From: Mucilaginibacter boryungensis
Lineage (GTDB): Bacteria; Bacteroidota; Bacteroidia; Sphingobacteriales; Sphingobacteriaceae
Reading direction: 5' to 3'
DNA length: 64,000 nt
NCBI RefSeq assembly: GCF_015221995.1
Contig: NZ_JADFFM010000001.1
Coordinates: 1,426,001 to 1,490,000, forward strand
Made by a program: the position numbers and the translations under genes. The notes under the pieces were generated by a model. The model saw only the letters and a list, made by a program, of their open reading frames with translations. It made no database searches and was not told the DNA's origin. Positions 26,386-35,363 of the stretch are shown here, piece after piece (position 1 is the stretch's first letter; each line of letters begins with the position of its first letter).

Positions 26386-27876
26386 ATGACTCCAGGCGTA
26401 TTACTATCTTTTATTATCGGCTATTTTTTAGTGCTGATATTGATTTCCTACCTCACATCGCGCAAAGCATCAGATAACGATACCTTTTTTGTGGCCAACC
26501 GCAATTCAAAGTGGTACCTGGTGGCTTTTGGGATGATAGGGACTGCGTTAAGCGGCGTAACTTTTATTTCTGTACCGGGGAAAGTAGGGGCGCCCAGCGG
26601 CGACCAGTTTGCTTATTTCCAGTTTATACTGGGCAACGCGGCGGGCTTTATTATCATCGCTACGGTGTTATTGCCTTTATACTACCGGTTAAAACTGACA
26701 TCTATCTACAGCTATATTGAAGGTGCTTTGGGCACCTGGAGCTATAAAACCGCGGCGGCCATATTTTTATTAAGCCGTACCATTGGCTCATCGTTCCGCT
26801 TGTATTTAGTGGTAATTGTGTTACAGAAATTTATTTTTGATAGTTACGGTGTGCCATTTTGGGCTACTGTACTTATCTGTTTAGTACTTATATGGTCGTA
26901 CACGTTTAAAGGCGGCTTAAAAACCATTATTATCACCGATAGCTTGCAAACTTTCTTCCTGGTCACTTCAGTATTCCTATCTATTTATTTTATCTGCCGC
27001 AGCTTAGATATGAGCATTTTCCAGGCGGCTGAAAGCATTAAGAATAGCAGCTACTCTAAAATATTTTTCCTGAACGATTTTATGAGCAGTAAACTACACC
27101 TTACCAAGCAGTTTTTGGGCGGTTTGTTTATTACTATTGGTATGACCGGCCTTGACCAGGACCTGATGCAGAAAAACCTGAGCCTGAAGAATATTAAAGA
27201 GGCGCAAAAAAACATGTTTAGTTTTATTGGCGTGTTTGTGGTAATTAATATCTTTTTCCTGAGCGTTGGTGCGTTGCTTTATATGTATGCTGCAAAAAAT
27301 GGTATCACAGTTGAAAAGACAGACTACCTATATCCAACTATCGCGCTGAAATATTTGGGCGTTTTTCCGGCTATAGTGTTTATGTTGGGCTTAACAGCGG
27401 CGACCTTTGCTACTACCGATTCGGCCTTGACGGCGTTAACCACATCCTTCTGCGTGGATTTTTTGAACTTTAGAAAAAAAGACGATATCAATACTAAGAA
27501 AGCTATCGCCACCAGGCATGGGGTCCACATAGGTTTCTCTTTTTTAATGCTTTTCACCATTGTATTGTTTAATGCAGTAAATAACGATGCTGTTGTAGGC
27601 GCTATTTTCAAAGTAGCATCATACACATATGGGCCATTATTGGGCCTTTATGCTTTTGGCCTGTTTGTGAGTAAACGACAGGTGAATGATAAACTGACCC
27701 CGTTTATCTGTTTAATATCCCCGGCTGTGTGCTATTTTTTAAGTACCGAATCAAAAACAATATTAGGTGGTTACGTATTTGATAACGAACTGATAATTGT
27801 TAATGGTTTGATCACCTTTTTAGCTTTATGGCTATTTTCCAAAAGAAAGCACCAAAGCAGATTAGCTACAACATAA
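26386..27876 (+). CDS. Sodium:solute symporter (SSS family)
   Basis: The 496-residue protein has about 13 membrane helices and SSS-family features: LSGVTFISVPGKVGAP in the first unwound helix region, LTAATFATTDSALTALTTSF in the sodium-site region, and GMTGLDQDLMQKNLS. It would bring a small organic solute in with sodium. The Bacteroidota members of this subgroup are of uncertain specificity, though sugar or sialic acid types exist. The LOG gene follows. Confidence 0.85.
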   Translation: MTPGVLLSFIIGYFLVLILISYLTSRKASDNDTFFVANRNSKWYLVAFGMIGTALSGVTFISVPGKVGAPSGDQFAYFQFILGNAAGFIIIATVLLPLYYRLKLTSIYSYIEGALGTWSYKTAAAIFLLSRTIGSSFRLYLVVIVLQKFIFDSYGVPFWATVLICLVLIWSYTFKGGLKTIIITDSLQTFFLVTSVFLSIYFICRSLDMSIFQAAESIKNSSYSKIFFLNDFMSSKLHLTKQFLGGLFITIGMTGLDQDLMQKNLSLKNIKEAQKNMFSFIGVFVVINIFFLSVGALLYMYAAKNGITVEKTDYLYPTIALKYLGVFPAIVFMLGLTAATFATTDSALTALTTSFCVDFLNFRKKDDINTKKAIATRHGVHIGFSFLMLFTIVLFNAVNNDAVVGAIFKVASYTYGPLLGLYAFGLFVSKRQVNDKLTPFICLISPAVCYFLSTESKTILGGYVFDNELIIVNGLITFLALWLFSKRKHQSRLATT

Positions 27877-27950
27877 ATTAACAAATTAGAAAACTTTCGT
27901 TTAACTTTGACCCCCTTCTAATTTCGGGCAACCGTTTTAGGGGATTATGA

Positions 27951-27988
27951 TCATCTTTCGGACTTTCGGTTTTCGGACGTCCGGACTA
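27951..27988. repeat. CGGACTTTCGG repeat upstream of the LOG gene
   Basis: TCATCTTTCGGACTTTCGGT followed by TTTCGGACGTCCGGACT. It is the same word family as 26338-26375 and again ends just 12 bases before a start codon. Confidence 0.7.
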
Positions 27989-27999
27989 ATAAAATAAAA

Positions 28000-28707
28000 A
28001 TGACTGGAGAAGAAAAAATAAGACGTGCTTTTGAGAATAAAGACTGGCAGGAAATAAAAACATCAGACTCGTGGCAGATATTTAAAATTATGGCCGAGTT
28101 TGTAGATGGATTTGAAAAACTGGCTAAAATTGGCCCATGTGTATCCATCTTCGGGTCGGCACGTACCCATCACGATAACCCTTTTTATAAACTGGCCGAA
28201 GATTGCGCCCGTTTATTAACCGAACGTGGTTATGGCGTAATATCAGGCGGTGGCCCTGGTATTATGGAAGCAGCCAACAAGGGTGCTTATGAAGCAGGAG
28301 GTAAATCGGTAGGGCTAAATATTGAATTGCCTTTCGAGCAGTTCCACAATAAATATATCGACAGGGATAAACTACTGGAGTTTGATTACTTTTTTGTGCG
28401 CAAGGTAATGTTCATGAAATACTCGCAAGGGTTTATCGTATTGCCCGGCGGCTTTGGTACGCTCGATGAATCGTTCGAGGCGATAACATTGATACAAACC
28501 GGTAAAATTGCCCGTTTCCCAATTGTATTTGTAGGTGTTGAATACTGGAAAGGGTTATTTGAATGGGTTGAAGACAAAATGCTGAATGCCGAGCACAATA
28601 TCAGCCCGGATGATTTGAACCTGTTTCGCCTGGTAGATACGCCGGAAGAAGCTGTTGAACACATCTTCCGTTTCTACGAGAAATATGTGTTGAAGCCAAA
28701 CTTCTAA
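28000..28707 (+). CDS. TIGR00730/LOG family Rossmann-fold protein
   Basis: The 235-residue protein has both LOG motifs, GGGPGIMEAAN (about 83-93) and PGGFGTLDE (149-157), which form the active site of cytokinin-activating nucleoside 5'-monophosphate phosphoribohydrolases. Related bacterial proteins hydrolyse nucleotide phosphoribosyl bonds (PpnN type). The physiological substrate here is unknown. A terminator follows. Confidence 0.88.
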   Translation: MTGEEKIRRAFENKDWQEIKTSDSWQIFKIMAEFVDGFEKLAKIGPCVSIFGSARTHHDNPFYKLAEDCARLLTERGYGVISGGGPGIMEAANKGAYEAGGKSVGLNIELPFEQFHNKYIDRDKLLEFDYFFVRKVMFMKYSQGFIVLPGGFGTLDESFEAITLIQTGKIARFPIVFVGVEYWKGLFEWVEDKMLNAEHNISPDDLNLFRLVDTPEEAVEHIFRFYEKYVLKPNF

Positions 28708-28732
28708 AACTAAAAAAGCTGAGAGCTATAAA

Positions 28733-28766
28733 GCCCCCAAAAGTCCTATACTCTTGGGGGCATTTT
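28733..28766 (+). terminator. Intrinsic terminator after the LOG gene
   Basis: GCCCCCAAAAG and CTCTTGGGGGC pair with one mismatch around a loop of seven bases, followed by ATTTTTA. It also lies just past the convergent secreted-protein gene. Confidence 0.85.
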
Positions 28767-28775
28767 TATGCTTTG

Positions 28776-30194
28776 TTAAAAATTTAGCCTTAAAGCCACA
28801 CCTACAGTATTGTTGCGCAAATTATACACCGGTGCAAAAGAGAGGGTTTGAGCTGATTCCAGTTTTCGCAGTTTGCTTTCTGCGTTTAAATAACCGGGTT
28901 TATATTTATATCCAACCTTACCAAATTGGGCAATGGAAACAATAGTGCCCACTATAGCCACACCGGCTGCTGCATACGTATAGGTATCCGAGTCGCTTGA
29001 GTTTACGCCATCATTCTCTATCGCTTCGTTAGATAAATACATCAGGCCAGCAGTTCCAAGCCCGGTTAATACAAGGAAACCAATTCCTTTGCTCAAATGC
29101 GCCTTACTTTCTGCTTTATACCCACTCATGATACTCTTATAATGCCCAATAAGTGCCGTGCGTGCGGTTGAGCTGTTAAATTTAGTAACCATTTGGGTGG
29201 CAAAATCTTCAAATCCATAACCCATTAACCGCTGGGCGTAAATTATCTGGCTTATGGCCGTTTCATCGCCGGTTTGTGCTTTTTCTATATTTTGCTGATA
29301 AATTAAACTGCCTTTTTGGCGATCAAGTGCGTCTAACCGTTCCTGCCGCTCTTCGCGCGCCGCCTTGGCTGCTGCGTCGGCCCTTATTGCATCACCGAAC
29401 ATGGTCCCGGTAGAGGTAATCGCGTCGCTCATTTTTTGAACTTCTGCCTGCTTTTCATTACGCTGCCTTTCTATTTCTGCCAATGTACGCGCTGTTTCTA
29501 CCTGTCGCTGGGCCTCTGTAGGGGGCGCTTGTTGCGGCTGATTATTATTTACCGTTCCTGTTTTGCTACCTGAATTTGATGTTGTTGCAGTAGTTGGAGT
29601 TCCTGTAGTTGCCGGATGCCCGGCTGCTGACGCGTTTGTTTGAGTTGTACGCACGGTATTTGATGTGGCAGTAGTTTGGCTAACTGCGTTGGCTTTCTGT
29701 GCTGCTGCTTTTTCACTGGAAGCTTTGTTTTCTGCTATTTGTGTAAGGTCCTGTACATCAGATATAGTGTAACTTACCGATTTTACCAGGGTAAATCCAC
29801 CAGCATTATCGGGCAGCCGGCAATCCTTAAAGTTTTTTGAATCTGGACTATTAACAGTATGATCATAATCCTGCGAAGGCTTAAATACACCATTAGGTGG
29901 CAAATGAACTGTGCCATTAACACCAATAGTAAAAGATTTACGGCCAACACACGCGAGTTCCATATCAACCTTAATTACCATCCTGTATTCACGCGAGGTT
30001 TTGTTTTCTACGGTAAAAAAATAATTTTCCCAGCCCCCTAATGTTGAAAAATGAGATTCTGCACGTACGTTGAAACGCGGGTCGGGCTGACCAAGAACAA
30101 TCTGCCTGTTTTGTGCTTTTGTGCTCATTCCGCAAAACAGCAGTAACGAAAATGCAATAATTAATTTGGTGAGTTTGTTTGTAAAGTTTAGCAT
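28776..30194 (-). CDS. Secreted protein of unknown function
   Basis: The ATG at 30194 is chosen because MLNFTNKLTKLIIAFSLLLF followed by CGMSTKAQ is a good signal peptide; the longer frame to 30248 adds an unlikely polar extension. The 472-residue product has an N-terminal domain of about 150 residues (NYFFTVENKTSREYRMVIKV). A Thr/Ala/Asn-rich linker and a charged coiled coil (about 215-290) follow. There are two hydrophobic segments near 380-425. I do not recognise a family. Confidence 0.75.
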   Translation of the reverse strand: MLNFTNKLTKLIIAFSLLLFCGMSTKAQNRQIVLGQPDPRFNVRAESHFSTLGGWENYFFTVENKTSREYRMVIKVDMELACVGRKSFTIGVNGTVHLPPNGVFKPSQDYDHTVNSPDSKNFKDCRLPDNAGGFTLVKSVSYTISDVQDLTQIAENKASSEKAAAQKANAVSQTTATSNTVRTTQTNASAAGHPATTGTPTTATTSNSGSKTGTVNNNQPQQAPPTEAQRQVETARTLAEIERQRNEKQAEVQKMSDAITSTGTMFGDAIRADAAAKAAREERQERLDALDRQKGSLIYQQNIEKAQTGDETAISQIIYAQRLMGYGFEDFATQMVTKFNSSTARTALIGHYKSIMSGYKAESKAHLSKGIGFLVLTGLGTAGLMYLSNEAIENDGVNSSDSDTYTYAAAGVAIVGTIVSIAQFGKVGYKYKPGYLNAESKLRKLESAQTLSFAPVYNLRNNTVGVALRLNF

Positions 30195-30357
30195 ATAATA
30201 GTTATTTAATAAATTTCCGTCCTGCTGATTATGATACTTGACTATCACACAAAAACCGGCGATTAATAAGCTTCGCGTAAGTTTTGGAAATCAGCTGTTT
30301 AAATAGTTATTTATATGGCTATGCGGGGGGAGGCTATCACTTCACTAAATAAATTGT

Positions 30358-30388
30358 ATTGAGATTTTGAGGCAATACCTATCTTTAG
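30358..30388 (+). promoter_or_regulatory. Possible promoter of the PAS-LuxR gene
   Basis: A TTG at 30359-30361 and TATCTTTA at about 30380-30387 are separated by 18 bases; the second differs from TAnnTTTG by one base. It lies about 28 bases upstream of the preferred ATG. Confidence 0.35.
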
Positions 30389-30414
30389 GTATTTTAATAT
30401 TGGCTAAGAATTAT

Positions 30415-31191
30415 ATGGAGACTATCAGGTTCGATCAAGTAAAAAAGTCGTGGCAACAAATAGCTAAGCACGATCTTAGTGATGTGCCGCCCGATTTTGA
30501 ACTGGAAATTTACAAGAAACTGCTTAACACATTCCATGTAGGTTCCTATTATTACTTCATATTTAACCTGGCAAAAACCGAAGTAGAATTTGTTAGCGAT
30601 TCTGTAACCGATGTGCTCGGTATCCAACCCAGCGACTTTACGCCTTTGTTTGTATTCAACAACCTTCATGCTCTCGATAGAGATCGTTTTGCTGCCAACG
30701 AGCAAAATCTGACTACTTTTTTCAGTCAGGTTGCGCCAGAAAAAGTTTTTAAGTATAAGATAAGTTATGATTACCGGCTAATGCGCAGGGACGGTAAATA
30801 CATTTGGGTACATCAGCAAATGATGGCGCTGCAGAGTATGGATGACGGCGCTATCATCAGGACAATGGGGGTACATACCGATATAACCCATTTAAAAACA
30901 GAGCCAAAGCCTATTGGCATGTCCATATTAGGAATAGATGGCGAACCCTCATTTTTTAATGTTACCCCGGGTACATATTCTTTCCTGTTACCCACAGAAG
31001 CTGAAAAGTTTACACGCCGTGAAAAAGAAATTTACCGCTTGGTAGTGAATGGTTACACTACCGCTTCTATCGCAGAAAAACTTTTTATATCTGTACAAAC
31101 CGTTAATACACATCGTAAAAATATCCTGCAAAAATCCGGTTGTGTTAATTGGATCGAGTTCACATCAAAAGCGCTATTAAATGGCTGGTGA
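30415..31191 (+). CDS. PAS-domain LuxR-type transcriptional regulator
   Basis: The ATG at 30415 is preferred over an upstream TTG at 30367, since METIRFDQVKKSWQQ starts a regular helix. The 258-residue protein has a PAS-like domain (about 45-165, LMRRDGKYIWVHQQM with VHTDITHLK, the end of a PAC segment). A C-terminal LuxR helix-turn-helix runs from about 199 to 258 (TRREKEIYRLVVNGYTTASI and VQTVNTHRKNILQKSG). It lacks a kinase or receiver domain, so the PAS domain probably senses a signal directly. Targets are unknown. Confidence 0.88.
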   Translation: METIRFDQVKKSWQQIAKHDLSDVPPDFELEIYKKLLNTFHVGSYYYFIFNLAKTEVEFVSDSVTDVLGIQPSDFTPLFVFNNLHALDRDRFAANEQNLTTFFSQVAPEKVFKYKISYDYRLMRRDGKYIWVHQQMMALQSMDDGAIIRTMGVHTDITHLKTEPKPIGMSILGIDGEPSFFNVTPGTYSFLLPTEAEKFTRREKEIYRLVVNGYTTASIAEKLFISVQTVNTHRKNILQKSGCVNWIEFTSKALLNGW

Positions 31192-31230
31192 TCTCCAAGT
31201 TTTATTAACAGGTAACAGAAGTTATTCTGC

Positions 31231-32181
31231 TTATTGCGCAATGGTAACGTGATCGTGCAGTTTCGACAGATCGAGCACAATGGTACCATCATCATCCCTG
31301 TCAAAGGTGGGTTTGAATTTGGCATTCCAAACAATATCGCTAAAATAATAGGCTGCACGTGAGTGTACGGTTTGCGAAAAAGTATCATCGAACGCTTTTA
31401 GCAAAACGCTGAAACTGGCTTCAGTTCTTTTCAATTCTTCAGGGGTCATATCGCGCAGCGGGCTGTTATCGTCCAGCGGATGCACAATAGTCCAGCTAAT
31501 GGTAAGAATGCTTACCTGTTTGCGTTCCAGTTCCAATGGAAAAAAACGCCTGACCGGCTTCCCGTCAACATCTTCATTGTACGAGAAAATAACCTCTATA
31601 CTTAACCCTATCAAAATGTTCTTCCGCATATTTGCCAGGCGAAACATCAGGCCCTTACCATCACCCTGATAGGGAGCAACCAATATATTTTTACTATAAC
31701 TGATTTTAGCCGATGGCCTTGAAAAGCGCCCGTATAACAAACCTGTAGCCAGGGCAAAGGCCAGCAAGCCCAGCATCGACTCCAGCGCGGCCACGCTGTT
31801 GGCTGCCATTCCTTTAGGACTGATATGGCCATAGCCTACTGTAGACATTGTTTGCGCCGAAAAGAAAAAGGCGTTGAAAAAATGATCGAGCCCGGTACTG
31901 CCATCGGCGCCATAAAGGTTGTCAGTCCCCAATGACATATAAATAAAAGCGAAAATGATATTCACCACCAGGTAGCCCGATAATACCAGCAGCCAAAATT
32001 TACCCCAGCCCATACGGATAAGGTTGTGATAATTATCGGCGGTGTTGAATATACTTAGCCCTTTGCGGCGTACGTTTACAGAGCCATCGCGATTAAGTAA
32101 TGGCTGGCTTTTCATCACCGGTTGCGAGCCGAAACCCAGGTCGTCTTCAGGATTGAACTTTTTACGATGTAATATAGCCAT
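31231..32181 (-). CDS. Inward-rectifier potassium channel (KirBac type)
   Basis: The 316-residue protein has two membrane helices around a pore loop with the potassium selectivity filter TVGYG at residues 114-118. A cytoplasmic immunoglobulin-like C-terminal domain (about 155-300) is typical of KirBac and eukaryotic Kir channels. KLSIF-type slide-helix residues (GLSIFNTADNYHNLIRMGWG) precede the first helix. It would pass potassium across the inner membrane; the gating signal is unknown. Confidence 0.92.
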   Translation of the reverse strand: MAILHRKKFNPEDDLGFGSQPVMKSQPLLNRDGSVNVRRKGLSIFNTADNYHNLIRMGWGKFWLLVLSGYLVVNIIFAFIYMSLGTDNLYGADGSTGLDHFFNAFFFSAQTMSTVGYGHISPKGMAANSVAALESMLGLLAFALATGLLYGRFSRPSAKISYSKNILVAPYQGDGKGLMFRLANMRKNILIGLSIEVIFSYNEDVDGKPVRRFFPLELERKQVSILTISWTIVHPLDDNSPLRDMTPEELKRTEASFSVLLKAFDDTFSQTVHSRAAYYFSDIVWNAKFKPTFDRDDDGTIVLDLSKLHDHVTIAQ

Positions 32182-32248
32182 GCCGTAAATTTATATAATC
32201 TGCTTGCTTTTAGTAAAAACAATTTACATATTTGCTGCATAATAAAAA

Positions 32249-32296
32249 ATGAGAGAATTAAACAACAATTGGTGGTGGCTTAACGAGAGATCGTAA
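32249..32296 (+). CDS. trpL: trp operon leader peptide
   Basis: ATG at 32249 opens a 15-codon frame, MRELNNNWWWLNERS, ending TAA at 32294-32296. Three consecutive TGG codons (32270-32278) are the hallmark of a Trp-sensing leader. A terminator and competing antiterminator follow. When charged Trp-tRNA is scarce the ribosome would stall at the TGG codons and leave 32297-32305 free. A weak promoter candidate lies upstream (CATATTTG at 32227-32234). Confidence 0.9.
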   Translation: MRELNNNWWWLNERS

Positions 32297-32356
32297 GGCA
32301 ATCCCGTGTTTGTTTATATATGATATAAAAGGGTTGCCGATGGTAACCCTTTTTTT
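32297..32356 (+). promoter_or_regulatory. trp attenuator: antiterminator and terminator
   Basis: The terminator is AAAAGGGTTGCC (32327-32338), loop GAT, GGTAACCCTTTT (32342-32353) and a T-run, about a 10-12 bp stem with one G-T pair. The segment GGCAATCCC (32297-32305) just after the leader stop can instead pair with GGGTTGCC (32331-32338), with one bulged base, which would block the terminator. A ribosome at the leader stop codon would cover 32297-32305 and favour termination. This is the classic trp attenuation layout. Confidence 0.88.
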
Positions 32357-32364
32357 GTTACCGT

Positions 32365-32497
32365 CTGAACCGGGATTAAGCAGATTTACAGATAACAGGA
32401 TTTGTTGATCAAAGCTTAATTGTATAAAGTTCAGGCATTTTTAAATTCGATTAAAAGGTACCCTGTTAATCCTTTAATCGTAAAAATCGAGGTTCAG
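32365..32497. repeat. Imperfect inverted repeat between attenuator and trpD
   Basis: CTGAACCGGGATTAAGCAGA followed by TTTACAGATAACAGG (32365-32399) is matched in reverse by CCTGTTAATCCTTTAATCGT followed by AAAAATCGAGGTTCAG (32462-32497). Several positions differ. The arms are about 62 bases apart and end seven bases before the trpD ATG. The word type (GGATTAA.CAGATT, CCTGTTAATCC) is typical of dispersed Bacteroidota intergenic repeats. Confidence 0.6.
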
Positions 32498-32503
32498 ATA
32501 TAT

Positions 32504-33496
32504 ATGAAAAGCATTTTAAACCACTTATTCGAACATAAAACATTCAGCCACGAGCAATCGAAGGAGATACTGACCAATATTGCATTGGGTAAATATAACA
32601 ATTCGCAAATGGCAGCATTTATGACGGCTTACTGCATGCGTAGCATCACGGTTGATGAACTGGAAGGCTTTCGCGACGCCATGCTTGACCTTTGCCTGCC
32701 CGTTAAACTGGCTGCTGATGAAATAATAGACCTGTGCGGCACAGGCGGCGATGGTAAGGATACTTTTAATATTTCAACATTGGCTTCATTCGTGGTAGCC
32801 GGTGCCGGGTACAAGGTAGCTAAACATGGTAATTATGGTGTATCGTCTGGTTGCGGTTCATCAAACGTGATGGAGTTTTTGGGATATCAGTTTACTAATG
32901 ATACTGATATGCTAAGCCGTAATATGGATAAGGCAAATATCTGTTTCCTGCATGCGCCCTTGTTTCACCCGGCAATGAAAACCGTTGCGCCAATACGCCG
33001 TGAACTGAGTGTGAAAACGTTTTTTAATATGCTTGGCCCGCTGGTGAACCCTGCAAGGCCAAACAACCAGATGGCAGGGGTTTATAATTTGGAACTGGCC
33101 AGGTTATATGCCTACCTGTACCAAAAATCGGATGTGAAATACACGATACTGAATGCATTGGATGGTTATGACGAAGTATCATTAACCTGCGACTTTAAAA
33201 CTTTCAGTAACGACGGTGAAAAAATAAATACCATAGATGCTTTGGGGTTTGAAAAACTAAACCCTGCAGAGATAGTAGGGGGGCATAGTGTGAGCGATTC
33301 GGCCAAGATATTCAGCGATGTACTGCATGGCGACGGTACTGATGCGCAGAATAACGTGGTGCTATGCAACGCGGCAATTGCCATACGCACAATAAAACCA
33401 AACACCACATTTGCCGATTGTTTTTATGAAGCTGAAGAGGCGCTATTAAACAAGAATGCATTAAAGAGTTTTGAAAAATTGATCAATAGAAACTAA
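32504..33496 (+). CDS. trpD: Anthranilate phosphoribosyltransferase
   Basis: TrpD joins anthranilate and PRPP to make phosphoribosylanthranilate. The ATG at 32504 (MKSILNHLFEHKTFSHEQSK) fits the family start and gives 330 residues; the frame upstream to 32420 is the repeat element. Motifs: LCGTGGDGKDTFNISTLASF for PRPP, KHGNYGVSSGCGSSNVME, and TFFNMLGPLVNPA. It is the first enzyme gene after the leader; trpE and trpG are not upstream. Its stop TAATG overlaps trpF by one base. Confidence 0.95.
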   Translation: MKSILNHLFEHKTFSHEQSKEILTNIALGKYNNSQMAAFMTAYCMRSITVDELEGFRDAMLDLCLPVKLAADEIIDLCGTGGDGKDTFNISTLASFVVAGAGYKVAKHGNYGVSSGCGSSNVMEFLGYQFTNDTDMLSRNMDKANICFLHAPLFHPAMKTVAPIRRELSVKTFFNMLGPLVNPARPNNQMAGVYNLELARLYAYLYQKSDVKYTILNALDGYDEVSLTCDFKTFSNDGEKINTIDALGFEKLNPAEIVGGHSVSDSAKIFSDVLHGDGTDAQNNVVLCNAAIAIRTIKPNTTFADCFYEAEEALLNKNALKSFEKLINRN

Positions 33497-34116
33497 TGAA
33501 AATAAAAGTTTGTGGCTTACGCGAGGCCGGGAATATTGAAGCAGTAGCAGCGTTGAAGCCTGATTTTATGGGTTTTATATGGTATGCGCAATCACCGCGC
33601 TATGTTTACCGCTTGCCCGAAACTGTGTTGCGTAGTTTACCTGCCAATATTATTAAAACCGCAGTGTTTGTGAACGAGCACATTGATATTGTGAGGGCTT
33701 TGATACATCAGTTTGATTTTAACGCCGTACAACTGCATGGACAGGAAAGCCCGGAATATTGTGCCGAGTTAAAACAGGAGGTGCAAGTACTAAAGGCCTT
33801 CGGCTTAGATGAATACTTTGATTTTGAGCAGTTGAAGGCTTATGTTGGGAAGGTTGATTACTTTCTGTTTGATACCAAAACCGAAAAGCACGGCGGCTCG
33901 GGTAGGATATTTAATTGGGATGTATTGAACGAATATGATTTGGATGTCCCTTTCTTTTTGAGTGGCGGCTTAAGCCTGGATAACCTGGCCGAAATAAAAA
34001 ATATTAAACATCCGGCCCTGTATGGGGTTGACCTGAATAGCCGGTTTGAAACTGCACCGGGAATAAAAAGCATTGAAAAATTGAAGCAGGCTTTTGCCTT
34101 ATTAAAAAGTCAATAG
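33496..34116 (+). CDS. trpF: Phosphoribosylanthranilate isomerase
   Basis: TrpF converts phosphoribosylanthranilate to CdRP, the third step of tryptophan synthesis. The 206-residue TIM-barrel protein starts MKIKVCGLREAGNIEAVAAL, with catalytic Cys at residue 6 in KVCGL, then VQLHGQESPEYC and YFLFDTKTEKHGGSGRIFNW, where the acid Asp is in FDT. It is translationally coupled to trpD. TrpC, which normally lies between or beside these genes, is absent. Confidence 0.95.
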   Translation: MKIKVCGLREAGNIEAVAALKPDFMGFIWYAQSPRYVYRLPETVLRSLPANIIKTAVFVNEHIDIVRALIHQFDFNAVQLHGQESPEYCAELKQEVQVLKAFGLDEYFDFEQLKAYVGKVDYFLFDTKTEKHGGSGRIFNWDVLNEYDLDVPFFLSGGLSLDNLAEIKNIKHPALYGVDLNSRFETAPGIKSIEKLKQAFALLKSQ

Positions 34117-34181
34117 ATAATTGTTCATGGTTCATAGTAGCTTCTATTAACTATCAACCATGAACCATGAACTAAAAAATA
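34117..34181. repeat. Inverted GTTCATGGTTCAT repeat at the trpB start
   Basis: GTTCATGGTTCATAG (from about 34123) and CTATCAACCATGAACCATGA followed by AC (34150-34171) are inverted copies. The right arm supplies an ATG at 34160 in frame with trpB, but the family start is the ATG at 34181. This is a known style of intergenic repeat in the family. Confidence 0.65.
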
Positions 34182-35362
34182 TGAAATACGGAGTTAACGA
34201 ACAAGGCTACTATGGCGATTTTGGCGGAGCCTATATCCCCGAAATGCTATTCCCTAATGTGGAAGAGTTAAGGCAGCAATACCTTTCTATTATTAATGAT
34301 GAAAGCTTTAAAGCCGAGTTTAACCAACTACTGAAAGATTATGTAGGCCGTCCTTCGCCACTATATCATGCTAAAAGGTATTCTGAAAAGTATGGCGCTA
34401 ATATTTTCCTTAAACGCGAAGATCTGAACCATACGGGTTCGCACAAGATCAATAATGCTATTGGACAGATATTATTGGCCGAACGCTTAGGCAAAAAACG
34501 CATTATTGCCGAAACAGGCGCCGGCCAGCATGGGGTTGCTACCGCTACCGTTTGCGCCCTGAAAGGTATTGAATGTGTAGTTTACATGGGCGAGATAGAT
34601 ATTAAGCGCCAGGCGCCAAACGTTGCCCGTATGAAGATGCTGGGCGCCACCGTAGTTCCAGCAACATCGGGAAGCAAAACACTAAAGGATGCCACCAACG
34701 AAGCCATGCGCGACTGGATCAATAACCCGGTTGATACGCATTATATTATTGGTTCGGTAGTTGGGCCGTATCCTTATCCCGAAATGGTAGCCAAATTTCA
34801 ATCTATTATATCCTTAGAGACCAAAAAGCAATTGCTGGAACAAACAGGGAACGAATTGCCGGATTATGTTTTAGCCTGTGTAGGCGGTGGCAGCAATGCT
34901 ATGGGCATGTTCTATCATTTTTTGGATGATGAAAGCGTGAAGCTGATCGCTGTTGAAGCGGCTGGTAAAGGCGTAGATAGCGGCCATTCTGCAGCTACCA
35001 CATTTTTGGGTAAAGAGGGGGTATTGCACGGCAGCCGCACCATACTAATGCAAACCGAGGACGGGCAGGTGGTTGAACCGTATTCCATCAGCGCGGGCTT
35101 GGATTATCCGGGCATTGGACCACAGCACGCGCATTTGTACAAAATTAAACGTGCCCAATATGTAAGCATTACCGATGAAGAATCGTTAGAGGCCGGTTTG
35201 CTGCTTTCACAAACCGAGGGTATTATCCCGGCCATTGAAAGTGCCCACGCTTTTGCTTACCTGGAGAAGATGCAATTTAAAAAAGACGATAACGTAGTGA
35301 TATGCCTTTCGGGAAGAGGGGATAAGGATTTGGATACTTATATAAAATACTTTGGGTATTAG
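34181..35362 (+). CDS. trpB: Tryptophan synthase beta chain
   Basis: TrpB condenses indole with serine using PLP. The start at 34181 gives [20 protein letters not shown], matching the family, and 393 residues; seven more codons back to 34160 are repeat sequence. PLP lysine is K89 in [10 protein letters not shown], the phosphate-binding loop is [15 protein letters not shown], and the indole-channel region [14 protein letters not shown] is intact. It pairs with TrpA. Confidence 0.96.
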   Translation: MKYGVNEQGYYGDFGGAYIPEMLFPNVEELRQQYLSIINDESFKAEFNQLLKDYVGRPSPLYHAKRYSEKYGANIFLKREDLNHTGSHKINNAIGQILLAERLGKKRIIAETGAGQHGVATATVCALKGIECVVYMGEIDIKRQAPNVARMKMLGATVVPATSGSKTLKDATNEAMRDWINNPVDTHYIIGSVVGPYPYPEMVAKFQSIISLETKKQLLEQTGNELPDYVLACVGGGSNAMGMFYHFLDDESVKLIAVEAAGKGVDSGHSAATTFLGKEGVLHGSRTILMQTEDGQVVEPYSISAGLDYPGIGPQHAHLYKIKRAQYVSITDEESLEAGLLLSQTEGIIPAIESAHAFAYLEKMQFKKDDNVVICLSGRGDKDLDTYIKYFGY

Positions 35363-35363
35363 A

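Noticed and set aside
32420..32503. 28 extra N-terminal residues for TrpD from a TTG start
   Set aside because: They are encoded by the inverted repeat, and the family start is the ATG at 32504.
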